A DNA stretch of 64,000 bases from Panulirus ornatus (GCF_036320965.1 NC_092270.1:23081440-23145439); one strand, 5' to 3'; shown: positions 10,206-22,027, counted from the stretch's first letter. Notes: generated by a model not told the origin, from the sequence alone. A program made the numbers and translations.

Positions 10206-11215
10206 TCCACAGTATATCTCTTGTCTTACACATGTTATTTACATCCTTCCAAAACATCTTTTTATTGTCCATAAAATTTAATGATACTCTCTCACCCCAA
10301 CTTTCACTTGCCCTCTTTTTCAACCCTTGCACCTTCCTCTTGACCTATTGCTGCTTTCTTTTATATATCTCTCAGTCATTTTCACTCCTTCCTTGTAAGT
10401 ATTGTTTAAACACCTCTCTTTTCTCTTTCACTAACAACTTTACTTCATCCCACCAACACTCGCTACCCTTTCTAATACGCCCACCTCCCATCTTTCTTAT
10501 GCGACATGCATCTTTTGCACAAGCCATTACTGCTTCTCTAGATATATCCCATTCCTCACCCACTCCCCTCACATCATTTGCTCTCACCTTTTGCCATTCT
10601 GCACTCAATCTCTCCTGGTGCTTCCTCACACAAGTCTTCTTTCCATGCTCACTTACTCTCACCACTCTCTTCTCCCTAACATTTTCTCTTCTTTTTTTGA
10701 AAACCTCTACAAATCTGTACCTTTGCCTCCAAAAAGTAGTGATTAGACATCCCGCTAGCTGCCTCTTTCAGCTCATTAACATCCAAAAGTCTCTCTTTTA
10801 CATGCCTATGAATTAATACGAAATCAGATAATGCCCTTTGACCATCTCTCCTACTCACATATGTATACTTATGTATATCTCTCTTTTCAAACCAGGTATT
10901 CCCAATCACCAATCTTTTTTAGCACACAGATCCACAAGCTCTTCACCATTTCCACTCAGAACACTGAATACCCCATGTACACCAATTGTACCCTCAACTG
11001 CCACATTACTCACCACATTTGAATCACCCATCACTAATACCTTGTCTTGTGCACCAAAGCTACTGACACACTAACTCATCTGCTCCCAGAACACTTGCCT
11101 CTCATGATTTTTCATATGACTAGGTGCATAAGCACCATTAATCACCCATCTCTCTCTATCCACTTTCAGTTTTACCCACATCAGTCTAGAATTTACTGTC
11201 TTAATCTCTGTCATG
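10206..11215 (-). mobile_element. Main-family RTE-like LINE, endonuclease to linker fragment
   Basis: Read on the minus strand from 11215: RERWVINGAYAPSH, HERQVFWEQMS.CVSSF, a damaged VMGD..V block, VHGVFSVLSGNGEELV, the degraded VSRRDGQRALSDFVLIHRHV, HYFLEAKVQICRGFQ, the VVRVSEHGKKTCVRKHQERLSAEWQKV linker (open at 10372-10665), and EVNKVRKT-like wording at the left end. Several frameshifts. No RT is attached on the left and the N-terminal endonuclease is missing on the right. Confidence 0.75.
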
Positions 11216-12862
11216 CTGTTTTACATTACAAATAATTGTATAAGGAATAATTTATTATATTTTCTGTAACCATTGTATATGATTACTTTCAATGTCTGTT
11301 GTTGATATGTACACTCACTGTAGGGAGGCTTGTTTATATTCATGCTCTCTTTGAAGATGGAGAAAATAAACTTAAGATCTAGAAGATGTTGCCTTAATCT
11401 CTCCAACATGAATAGCCTTCAGAAGCAGATATAACACACTTACAGCCTGGGTGAATCTGTAGTTTGCAACCTAAAGAAGAATGAAGAGAAAATTTGAAGT
11501 GCTGTGGTCCACAACTTTACTGTCTGCCTATATTACCACAAGAGTTAGAATTCCATCTATGGAGAAGATGGAGAACAGCTCTCATTGTACTCAGAGCATG
11601 AGCTGAAAAGCAGCCTCAGTAACCTTCAGATCAGGTCTAAAGCTGTGAAGACTTACAAGTGTTCATGTAAAGAAGACAATATAACTGAGCCAGAGCCATT
11701 TTGACCAAGTAAAGGATGGCTAGATGAGTTTATTCAATGTCAGACATTATTATATAATGTAAAGGTAACTGAAGAAAGTGCCAGTGATATATGCAGTTTC
11801 TCTGTGTGTGAGGTTCTCATAAACATAACCCCTGCATAAAGTGAGGGATGGGCATGTTCTGAATAACCAGTATTTTTTTTATCTGAAATGACCAATTTTC
11901 CAAAGCATTTCAGATAACAGAAGTGTTACTGTACTTGTTTTCCAATTAAATAAAGTGTTTGGTGGCAGTTTGATATTTTGCCAGGGAAGTTCTTTATAGT
12001 TTCATTTATGTTCTTTCACTGGAAGTGAAGGGTAGGTTAGTAGTTATTCATGGTGAATTTTGTGTAGTAATTCATTAATTTCCTGTTTAGTGTTATAGTT
12101 GGTTTGTAGCTAATTTTTGAGGTCATTCATGAGTATATTTGTGTGCTCTTTAGAAGTTGTGTTTTGGATTGGATTAGAAGTTCCACCGTACAGAATTACA
12201 GCAATCTGTGGTATATTCTACCTAATTTATTCATAGGCTATTCCATAAACATCCAGTCTCATACATCTTTTATATTACCCTGTACACTAAGATATTAGAA
12301 ATCCATATAAACATAACACAATCCTGCCACTTATAGAATTCATTTCATGCTGCTTACTTACATTTTCATTTAAAAGAATGCTCACATTATTTTACACTTT
12401 TTATCTAAACACCACTTGAGTTTTCAAGCATGCCATGCAGTATCAATACCTCCTGAAGTCCAGGTTTCATTACTTTTATCATAATCTTTCTCTGAGGTTT
12501 CCACATTTGCCCTAGTGTATCCAGACTTTCCAACTCTATTTCAGTCTTTTTTTCATTCTACAAATGTATTGTACAGTTCTTCACTTTTGAAAACTTAACA
12601 CAACCTATATCCTACATACCCTTTACTTACATAATTCTCTCATATCCCTTTCCCATAATGATATCATCATAATGATCTTATCAAATCAGTTACAAACACT
12701 TTATGTAAGGGACAACAATGCTGGACAAAGTCAACAGCACCTTTTAATCCAAGATTAATGAATTGCTTTTTGATGTAGAGAATAACAGATTATCAATAGA
12801 GGTTAACTTAATAGCATGATTTGATTAGCAATATGAAACATTAATTTTATTGTGTCTTGCAG
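11216..12862. other. Intronic sequence with no recognised feature
   Basis: About 1.6 kb of AT-rich DNA. Neither strand has a convincing exon or an element I recognise. The region just before 12863 supplies the polypyrimidine tract of the next exon's acceptor. Confidence 0.45.
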
Positions 12863-13058
12863 ACTCCTCCACCTAATGCAAGACGAAAAATTGAACAATT
12901 TGGCACAATTCCCCGCCAACGAGAAGCTGGAGTGTGTGGAGAAGAAAGTCATGGAGCACCGGCTGCAGGACGAACTAAGGGCGTCATGTTCGGTAAAGGA
13001 TTCCACTTCCTTCCATTCCGTGTGGCAGGAAAGCGGAGCACTTCAGCCCCCAACTTAG
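12863..13058 (+). CDS. Liprin-beta: Internal exon of a liprin-beta homologue (central region)
   Basis: The acceptor is TTGCAG at 12862. The donor is TTAG|GTGACG at 13059. The exon is 196 bp, phase 0 to 1. The peptide begins TPPPNARRKIEQFGTIPRQR and ends GVMFGKGFHFLPFRVAGK, RSTSAPNL. In liprin-betas a conserved SFGRGFF...KRTASAPNLAETE block lies in the disordered centre, after the coiled coil and before the SAM domains. The spliced product here restores APNLAETE exactly when joined to the exon at 58034. Liprin-beta is a cytoplasmic scaffold that pairs with liprin-alpha at cell junctions and presynaptic sites. Reading on past the donor gives GDGGDHA and a TGA at 13079, so intron retention would give a short C-terminus. 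Confidence 0.85.
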
Positions 13059-14007
13059 GTGACGGTGGAGATCATGCATGAGTGCAACCCTGCAACCCTC
13101 ACTTACCCTCCCCATGTCCATATATTACATTGGTAGAAAATGATGATAATATATGATAGTTCAGTTATCATTTTGTTATGAAGCATGTTATAATGTTTCA
13201 CAGTGAAATCATGGGACAAAATTCGGTTTAAGATCATAACTGCTGAATTAATATAGAAGTGAAGCTCGTTGTCATATAATTCACATGAAAGGCATTATTT
13301 CCATGTCCTGATTTGGTCCATGGTTAAACAGAGATCAGAACTCACACAGCTGAATGAATATAGTAATAGGTTTCCCTTCTTTAATGCATAGGTGCTTTCC
13401 TAAAAGTTGTCACGTAAAGTGAAATTGCCTTAAACAAACCTCCATGTATGATCTTAAATGAGTGCTGCCTCCATGCAGACTCACAAGATAGCTAGGGAAT
13501 GGGTTTTGACAGTTTTATGTGGGAGATGAAATTGATATGATTTTGAAATAATATTACATATTATTATTTTGCTTTGTTGCTGTCTCCCGCGTTTGCGAGG
13601 TAGCGCAAGGAAACAGACGAAAGAAATGGCCCAACCCACCCCCATACACATGTATATACATACACGTCCACACACGCAAATATGCATACCTATACATCTC
13701 AATGTACACATATATATACACACACAGACACATACATATATACCCATGCACACAATTCACACTGTCTGCCTTTATTCATTCCCATCGCCACCTTGTCACA
13801 CATGGAATACCATCCCCCTCCCCCCTCATGTGTGTGAGGTAGTGCTAAGAAAAAACAACAAAGGCCCCATTCGTTCACACTCAGTCTCTAGCTGTCATGC
13901 AATAATGCCCGAAACCACAGCTCCCTTTCCACATCCAGGCCCCACACAACTTTCCATGGTTTACCCCAGATGCTTCACATGCCCTGATTCAATCCACTGA
14001 CAGCACA

Positions 14008-15567
14008 TCAACCCCGGTATACCACATCGATCCAGTTCACTCTATTCCTTGCCCGCCTTTCACCTTCCTGCATGTTCAGGCCCCGATCACTCAAAATCTT
14101 TTTCACTCCATCTTTCCACCTCCAATTTGGTCTCCCACTTCTCCTCGTTCCCTCCACCTCCGACACATATATCCTCTTGGTCAATCTTTCCTCACTCATT
14201 CTCTCCATGTGCCCAAACCATTTCAAAACACCTTCTTCTGCTCCCTCAACCATGCACTTTTTATTTCCACACATCTCTCTTACCCTTACATTACTTACTC
14301 GATCAAACCACCTCACACCACACATTGTCCTCAAACATCTCATTTCCAGCACATCCACCCTCCTGCGCACAACTCTATCCATAGCCCACGCCTCGCAACC
14401 ATACAACATTGTTGGAACCACTATTCCTTCAAACATACCCATTTTTGCTTTCCGAGATAATGTTCTCGACTTCCTCACATTCTTCAAGGCTCCCAGGATT
14501 TTCGCCCCCTCCCCCACCCTATAATTCACTTCCGCTTCCATGGTTCCATCCGCTGCCAGATCCACTCCCAGATATCTAAAACACTTTACTTCCTCCAGTT
14601 TTTCTCCATTCAAACTTACCTCCCAATTGACTTGACCCTCAACCCTACTGTACCTAATAACCTTGCTCTTATTCACATTTACTCTTAACTTTCTTCTTTC
14701 ACACACTTTACCAAACTCAGTCACCAGCTTCTGCAGCTTCTCACATGAATCAGCCACCAGCGCTGTATCATCAGCGAACAACAACTGACTCACTTCCCAA
14801 GCTCTCTCATCCACAACAGACCTCATACTTGCCCCTCTTTCCAAAACTCTTGCATTTACCTCCCTAACAACCCCATCCATAAACAAATTAAACAACCATG
14901 GAGACATCACACACCCCTGCCGCAAACCTACATTCACTGAGAACCAATCACTTTCCTCTCTTCCTACACGTACACATGCCTTACATCCTCGATAAAAACT
15001 TTTCACTGCTTCTAACAACTTGCCTCCCACACCATATATTCTTAATACCTTCCACAGAGCATCTCTATCAACTCTATCATATGCCTTCTCCAGATCCATA
15101 AATGCTACATACAAATCCATTTGCTTTTCTAAGTAATTCTCACATACATTCTTCAAAGCAAACACCTGATCCACACATCCTCTACCACTTCTGAAACCAC
15201 ACTGCTCTTCCCCAATCTGATGCTCTGTACATGCCTTCACCCTCTCAATCAATACCCTCCCATATAATTTACCAAGAATACTCAACAAACTTATACCTCT
15301 GTAATTTGAGCACTCACTCTTATCCCCTTTGCCTTTGTACAATGGCACTATGCACGCATTCTGCCAATCCTCAGGCACCTCACCATGAGTCATACATACA
15401 TTAAATAACCTTACCAACCAGTCAACAATACAGTCACCCCCTTTTTTAATAGATTCTATTGCAATACCATCCAAACCTGCTGCCTTGCCGGCTTTCATCT
15501 TCCGCAAAGCTTTTACTACCTCTTCTCTGTTTACCAAATCATTTTCCCTAACCCTCTCACTTTGCAC
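14008..15567 (-). pseudogene. Copy A reverse transcriptase ORF (about 519 codons)
   Basis: RT of the RTE clade type. In order it has a KALRKMKAGKAAGLDGIA finger motif, IVPLYKGKGDKSECSNYRGI, EEQCGFRSGRGCVDQVFALK, motif A AFMDLEKAYDRVDRDALWKV with the catalytic Asp, motif B VGLRQGCVMSPWLF, motif C LLFADDTALVADS, NVNKSKVIRYSR, KCFRYLGVDLAADGTMEAEV, and a C-terminal domain with LYGCEAW, CLRTMCGVRWFDRV and VLKWFGHMERM. It copies element RNA at a nicked target. All visible catalytic residues are intact. One TGA at about 15571 separates it from the endonuclease part; the frame is the same on both sides. Confidence 0.85.
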
Positions 15568-15573
15568 ACCACC

Positions 15574-16398
15574 TCAACCAAAACACCCTATATCTACCAC
15601 TCTATCATCAAACACATTCAACAAACCTTCAAAATACTCACTCCATCTCCTTCTCACATCACCACTACTTGTTATCACCTCCCCATTAGTGCCCTTCACT
15701 GAAGTTCCCATTTGCTCCCTTGTCTTACGCACTTTATTTACCTCCTTCCAGAACATCTTTTTATTCTCCCTAAAATTTAATGATACTCTCTCACCCCAAC
15801 TCTCATTTGCCCTCTTTTTCACCTCTTGCACCTTTCTCTTGACCTCCTGTCTCTTTCTTTTATACATCTCCCACTCAATTGCATTTTTTCCCTGCAAAAA
15901 TTGTCCAAATGCCTCTCTCTTCTCTTTCACTAATAATCTTACTTCTTCATCCCACCACTCACCACCCTTTCTAATCAACCCACCTCCCACGCTTCTCATG
16001 CCACAAGCATATGCACCAATAATCACCCATCTCTCTCCATCAACTTTCAGTTTTACCCCTATTAATCGAGAATTTACTTTCTTACATTGTATCACGTACT
16101 CCCACAACTCCTGATTCAGGAGTACTGCTACTCCTTCCCTTGCTCTTGTCCTCTCACTAACCCCTGACTTTACTCCCAAGACATTCCCAAACCACTCTTC
16201 CCCTTTACCCTTTAGCTTCGTTTCACTCAGAGCCAAAACATCCAGGTTTCTTTCCTCAAGCATACTACCTATCTCTCCTTTTTTCACATCTTGGTTACAT
16301 CCACACACATTTAGACACTCCAATCTGAGTCTACGAGGAGGATGAGCACTCCCGGCGTGACTCCTTCTGTTTCCCATTTTTAGAAAGTTAAAATACAA
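15574..16398 (-). pseudogene. Copy A endonuclease and linker, internally deleted in frame
   Basis: This is the N-terminal half of the same polyprotein. It begins with RLRLECLNVCGCNQDVKKGE and LDVLALSETKLKGKGEEWFG, an APE-type endonuclease start with the catalytic Glu in SETK. It then runs to RWVIIGAYA, where it jumps in frame to CGMRSVGGGLIRKGGEWWDE, skipping the GDFSA and SDH catalytic motifs. It continues through the linker to RRRWSEYFEGLLNVF and VVDIGCFG. The stop is CGA to TGA relative to sister copies. Without the Asp and His motifs the endonuclease should be inactive. Confidence 0.8.
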
Positions 16399-16500
16399 GG
16401 AGGGGAGGATTTCTGGCCCCCGCTCCCGTCCCCTCTAGTCGCCTTCTACGACACGTGAGGAATGCGTGGGAAGTATTCTTTCATTCCTATCCCCAGGGAT

Positions 16501-16502
<2 letters not shown>

Positions 16503-16549
<47 letters not shown>

Positions 16550-18391
16550 GTCGCTGTCTCCCGCGTTTGCGAGGTAGCGCAAGGAAACAGACGAAAGAAA
16601 TGGCCCAACCCCCCCATACACATGTATATACATACGTCCACACACGCAAATATACATACCTACACAGCTTTCCATGGTTTACCCCAGACGCTTCACATGC
16701 CTTGATTCAATCCACTGACAGCACGTCAACCCCGGTATACCACATCGCTCCAATTCACACTATTCCTTGCCCTCCTTTCACCCTCCTGCATGTTCAGGCC
16801 CCGATCACACAAAATCTTTTTCACTCCATCTTTCCACCTCCAATTTGGTCTCCCTCTTCTCCTCGTTCCCTCCACCTCCGACACATATATCCTCTTGGTC
16901 AATCTTTCCTCACTCATTCTCTCCATGTGCCCAAACCACTTCAAAACACCCTCTTCTGCTCTCTCAACCACGCTCTTTTTATTTCCACACATCTCTCTTA
17001 CCCTTACGTTACTCACTCGATCAAACCACCTCACACCACACATTGTCCTCAAACATCTCATTTCCAGCACATCCATCCTCCTGCGCACAACTCTATCCAT
17101 AGCCCACGCCTCGCAACCATACAACATTGTTGGAACCACTATTCCTTCAAACATACCCATTTTTGCTTTCCGAGATAATGTTCTCGACTTCCACACATTC
17201 TTCAAGGCCCCCAGAATTTTCGCCCCCTCCCCCACCCTATGATCCACTTCTGCTTCCATGGTTCCATCCGCTGCCAGATCCACTCCCAGATATCTAAAAC
17301 ACTTCACTTCCTCCAGTTTTTCTCCATTCAAACTCACCTCCCAATTGACTTGACCCTCAACCCTACTGTACCTAATAACCTTGCTCTTATTCACATTTAC
17401 TCTTAACTTTCTTCTTCCACACACTTTACCAAACTCAGTCACCAGCTTCTGCAATTTCTCACATGAATCAGCCACCAGCGCTGTATCATCAACGAACAAC
17501 AACTGACTCACTTCCCAAGCTCTCTCATCCCCAACAGACTTCATACTTGCCCCTCTTTCCAAAACTCTTGCATTTACCTCCCTAACAACCCCATCCATAA
17601 ACAAATTAAACAACCATGGAGACATCACACACCCCTGCCGCAAACCTACATTCACTGAGAACCAATCACTTTCCTCTCTTCCTACACGTACACATGCCTT
17701 ACATCCTCGATAAAAACTTTTCACTGCTTCTAACAACTTTCCTCCCACACCATATATTCTTAATACCTTCCACAGAGCATCTCTATCAACTCTATCATAT
17801 GCCTTCTCCAGATCCATAAATGCTACATACAAATCCATTTGCTTTTCTAAGTAATTCTCACATACATTCTTCAAAGCAAACACCTGATCCACACATCCTC
17901 TACCACTTCTGAAACCACACTGCTCTTCCCCAATCTGATGCTCTGTACATGCCTTCACCCTCTCAATCAATACCCTCCCATATAATTAACCAGGAATACT
18001 CAACAAACTTTACCTCTGTAATTTGAACACTCACTCTTATCCCCTTTGCCTTTGTACAATGGCACTATGCACGCATTCCGCCAATCCTCAGGCATCTCAC
18101 CATGAGTCATACATACATTAAATAACCTTACCAACCAGTCAACAATACAGTCACCCCCGTTTTTAATAAATTCCACTGCAATACCATCCAAACTTGCTGC
18201 CTTGCCGGCTTTCATCTTCCGCAAAGCTTTCACTACCTCTTCTCTGTTTACCAAATCATTTTCCCTAACCCTCTCACTTTGCACACCACCTCGACCAAAA
18301 CACCCTATATCTGCCACTCTATCATCAAACACATTCAACAAACCTTCAAAATACTCACTCCATCTCCTTCTCACATCACCACTACTTGTTA
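16503..18391 (-). mobile_element. RTE-like LINE copy B, 5'-truncated, 42-base poly(A)
   Basis: The 3' end is a T run at 16503-16544, then the terminal block and a shortened TG/TA spacer; the first 3' UTR block and most of the spacer are missing. The main RT ORF is 16726-17970 with motif A AFMDLEKAYD and motif B intact; motif C reads LLFVDD instead of FADD. Upstream, AAA became TAA in PGK.YG (about 17987), and a 1-base deletion follows near 18010 before the N-terminal part, open at 18000-18374. The 5' end is at GDVRRRWSEYF, head to head with copy C. Confidence 0.88.
16726..17970 (-). pseudogene. Copy B reverse transcriptase, C-terminal 414 codons
   Basis: Starts within IERVKACTEHQIGEEQCGF and runs to the family's usual end VNWSDVVYRG. 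The catalytic Asp of motif A and both Asp residues of motif C are present. The Ala to Val change before them (FVDD) is unusual but not clearly disabling. The nonsense codon just upstream makes the polyprotein incomplete. Confidence 0.8.
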
Positions 18392-20042
18392 TATTGCAGT
18401 GGAATTTATTAAAAAAGGGGGTGACTGTATTGTTGACTGGTTGGTAAGGTTATTTAATGTATGTATGACTCATGGTGAGGTGCCTAAGGGTTGGCGGAAT
18501 GCGTGCATAGTGCCATTGTACAAAGGCAAAGGGGATAAGAGTGAGTGCTCAAATTACAGAGGTATAAGTTTGTTGAGTATTCCTGGCAAATTATATGGGA
18601 GGTTATTGATTGAGAGGGTGAAGGCATGTACAGAGCATCAGATTGGGGAAGAGCAGTGTGGTTTCAGAAGTGGTAGAGGATGTGTGGATCAGGTGTTTGC
18701 TTTGAAGAATGTATGTGAGAAATACTTAGAAAAGCAAATGGATTTGTATGTAGCATTTATGGATCTGGAGAAGGCATATGATAGAGTTGATAAAGATGCT
18801 CTGTGGAAGGTATTAAGAATATATGGTGTGGGAGGCAAGTTGTTAGAAGCAGTGAAAAGTTTTTATCGAGGATGTAAGGCATGTGTACGTGTAGGAAGAG
18901 AGGAAAGTGATTGGTTCTCAGTGAATGTAGGTTTGCGGCAGGGGTGTGTGATGTCTCCATGGTTGTTTAATTTGTTTATGGATGGGGTTGTTAGGGAAGT
19001 GAATGCAAGAGTTTTGGAAAGAGGGGCAAGTATGAAGTCTGTTGGGGATGAGAGAGCTTGGGAAGTGAGTCAGTTGTTGTTCGCTGATGATACAGCGCTG
19101 GTGGCTGATTCATGTGAGAAACTGCAGAAGCTGGTGACTGAGTTTGGTAAAGTGTGTGAAAGAAGAAAGTTAAGAGTAAATGTGAATAAGTGCAAGGTTA
19201 TTAGGTACATTAGGGTTGAGGGTCAAGTCAATTGGGAGGTGAGTTTGAATGGGGAAAAACTGGAGGAAGTGAAGTGTTTTAGATATCTGGGAGTGGATCT
19301 GGCAGCGGATGGAAACATGGAAGCGGCTTCAAGTGGATCATAGGGTGGGGGAGGGGGCAAAAATTCTGGGAGCCTTGAAGAATGTGTGGAAGTCGAGAAC
19401 ATTATCTCGGAAAGCAAAAATGGGTATGTTTGAAGGAATAGTGGTTCCAACAATGTTGTATGGTTGCGAGGCGTGGACTATGGATAGAGTTGTGCGCAGG
19501 AGGATGGATGTGCTGGAAATGAGATGTTTGAGGACAATGTGTGGTGTGAGGTGGTTTGATCGAGTAAGTAACGTAAGGGTAAGAGAGATGTGTGGAAATA
19601 AAAAGAGCGTGGTTGAGAGAGCAGAAGAGGGTGTTTTGAAATGGTTTGGTCACATGGAGAGAATGAGTGAGGAAAGATTGACCAAGAGGATATATGTGTC
19701 GGAGGTGGAGGGAAAGAGAAGAGGGAGACCAAATTGGAGGTGGAAAGATGGAGTGAAAAAGATTTTGTGTGATCGGGGCCTGAACATGCAGGAGGGTGAA
19801 AGGAGGGCAAGGAATAGAGTGAATTGGAGCGATGTGGTATACCGGGGTTGACGTGCTGTCAGTGGATTGAATCAAGGCATGTGAAGCGTCTAGGGTAAAC
19901 TATGGAAAGCTGTGTGGGTATGTATATTTGCGTGTGTGGACGTATGTATATACATGTGTATGGGGGTGGGTTGGGCCATTTCTTTCGTCTGTTTCCTTGC
20001 GCTACCTCGCAAACGCGGGAGACAGCAAAAAAAAAAAAAAAA

Positions 20043-20046
<4 letters not shown>
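18392..20046 (+). mobile_element. RTE-like LINE copy C, 5'-truncated, tail to tail with D
   Basis: It begins abruptly at IAVEFIKKGGDCIVDW, fused head to head to copy B. The RT is open from there to 19343 and again at 19309-19851. A 4-base insertion near 19328 (in the GTMEAEV region) shifts the frame. Motifs A, B and C are intact. The 3' UTR is the short form, ending in CTACCTCGCAAACGCGGGAG and a 20-base A run (20027-20046) that directly touches the 36-base T run of copy D. Confidence 0.88.
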
Positions 20047-20085
<39 letters not shown>

Positions 20086-21947
20086 TACTTTGTCGCTGTC
20101 TCCCGCGTTTGCGAGGTAGCGCAAGGAAACAGACGAAAGAAATGGCCCAACCCCCCCCCATACACATGTACATACACACGTCCACACACGCAAATATACA
20201 TACCTACACAGCTTTCCATGGTTTACCCCGGACGCTTCACATGCCTTGATTCAATCCACTGACAGCACGTCAACCCCTGTATACCACATCGCTCCAATTC
20301 ACTCTATTCCTTGCCCTCCTTTCACCCTCCTGCATGTTCAGGCCCCGATCACACAAAATCCTTTTCACTCCATCTTTCCACCTCCAATTTGGTCTCCCTC
20401 TTCTCCTCGTTCCCTCCACCTCCGACACATATATCCTCTTGGTCAATCTTTCCTCACTCATTCTCTCCATGTGCCCAAACCATTTCAAAACACCCTCTTC
20501 TGCTCTCTCAACCACGCTCTTTTTATTTCCACACATCTCTCTTACCCTTACGTTACTTACTCGATCAAACCACCTCACACCACACATTGTCCTCAAACAT
20601 CTCATTTCCAGCACATCCATCCTCCTGCGCACAACTCTATCCATAGCCCACGCCTCGCAACCATACAACATTGTTGGAACTACTATTCCTTCAAACATAC
20701 CCATTTTTGCTTTGAGGGACAATGTTCTCGACTTCCACACATTTTTCAAGGCTCCCAAAATTTTTGCCCCCTCCCCCACCCTATGATCCACTTCCGCTTC
20801 CATGGTTCCATCCGCTGACAGATCCACTCCCAGATATCTAAAACACTTCACTTCCTCCAGTTTTTCACCATTCAAACTCACCTCCCAATTGACTTGACCC
20901 TCAACCCTACTGTACCTAATAACCTTGCTCTTATTCACATTTACTCTTAACTTTCTTCTTCCACACACTTTACCAAACTCCGTCACCAGCTTCTGCAGTT
21001 TCTCACATGAATCCGCCACCAGCGCTGTATCATCAGCGAACAACAACTGACTCACTTCCCAAGCTCTCTCATCCCCAACAGACTTCATACTTGCCCCTCT
21101 TTCCAAAACTCTTGCATTTACCTCCCTAACAACCCCATCCATAAACAAATTAAACAACCATGGAGACATCACACACCCCTGCCGCAAACCTACATTCACT
21201 GAGAACCAATCACTTTCCTCTCTTCCTACACGTACACATGCCTTACATCCTCGATAAAAACTTTTCACTGCTTCTAACAACTTGCCTCCCACACCATATA
21301 TTCTTAATACCTTCCACAGAGCATCTCTATCAACTCTATCATATGCCTTCTCCAGATCCATAAATGCTACATACAAATCCATTTGCTTTTCTAAGTATTT
21401 CTCACATACATTCTTCAAAGCAAACACCTGATCCACACATCCTCCACCACCTCCGAAACCACACCGCTCTTCCCCAATCTGATGCTCTGTACATGCCTCC
21501 ACCCTCTCAATCAACACCCTCCCATATAATTTACCAGGAATACTCAACAAACTTATACCTCTGTAATTTTAGCACTCACTCTTATCCCCTTTGCCTTTGT
21601 ACAATGGCACTATGCACGCATTCCGCCAATCCTCAGGCACCTCACCATGAGTCATACATACATTAAATAACCTTACCAACCAGTCAACAATACAGTCACC
21701 CCCTTTTTTAATAAATTCCACTGCAATACCATCCAAACCTGCTGCCTTGCCGGCTTTCATCTTCCGCAAAGCTTTTACTACCTCTTCTCTGTTTACCAAA
21801 TCATTTTCCCTAACCCTGTCACTTTGCACACCACCTCGACCCAAACACCCTATATCTGCCACTCTGTCATCAGACACATTCAACAAACCTTCAAAATACT
21901 CATTCTATCTCCTTCTCACATCACCACTACTTGTTATCACCTCCCCC
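20047..21947 (-). mobile_element. RTE-like LINE copy D, 5'-truncated
   Basis: T run at 20047-20082, short-form 3' UTR, and RT ORF 20270-21550. A TCA to TAA nonsense change (in ECSNYRGI, about 21568) separates it from the N-terminal part at 21569-21886. Motif A, RQGC and FADD are intact. The finger region reads GFGGGGGCVDQ where sisters have GFRSGRGCVDQ. The 5' end stops at about GEVITSSGDVRRR and runs into a TA/CA microsatellite. Confidence 0.88.
20270..21550 (-). pseudogene. Copy D reverse transcriptase, 426 codons open
   Basis: Covers LLSIPGKLYGRVLIERV to VVYRG. The catalytic motifs look intact, but the polyprotein is cut by the upstream TAA. The Arg and Ser losses in the CGFRSGRG motif make activity doubtful. 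Confidence 0.8.
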
Positions 21948-22027
21948 ATATATATATATATACACATATATACATATATACACACACATACACACGTATA
22001 CACACATATATATGTATATACATATGA
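21948..22027. repeat. TA/CA microsatellite between copies D and E
   Basis: About 80 bases of mixed (TA)n, (CA)n and TACACATATA wording separate the truncated 5' ends of two oppositely oriented LINE copies. The composition resembles the TG/TA spacer of the family's own 3' UTR. Confidence 0.8.

Larger units (their letters stand above)
13567..16502 (-). mobile_element. RTE-like LINE copy A: near-complete, with 5' head and 3' end
   Basis: The most complete young copy. From right to left it has the 5' head (about 16410-16500: CCCTGGGGATAGG..., GTGTCGTAGAAGGCGACTAG), the endonuclease start (CLNVCGCNQD, LALSETKLKGKGEEWFGNVL), an internal deletion, the linker, the full RT, and the 3' UTR with the first block at about 13835, the TG/TA spacer, and the GTCTCCCGCGTTTGCGAGG terminal block at 13580. 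There is no long poly(A) run at its 3' end. Its 5' head abuts the poly(A) tail of copy B, so the two copies lie head to tail on the minus strand. Confidence 0.9.

Noticed and set aside
16410..16502. Calling the LINE head a proven HDV-like ribozyme
   Set aside because: Several stems can be drawn, but the order of a full HDV-type double pseudoknot could not be satisfied by hand. Kept as a hypothesis only.
16790..17242. Conserved antisense open frame of about 150 codons seen in many LINE copies (Ser/Leu/Pro-rich)
   Set aside because: It is the reverse complement of the RT C-terminal domain. Its conservation follows from the sense frame and the recent age of the copies.
16503..20046. Copies B and C as a fold-back sequencing artefact
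   Set aside because: The arms differ at several private positions and have different 5' break points, which a single-molecule fold-back would not give.
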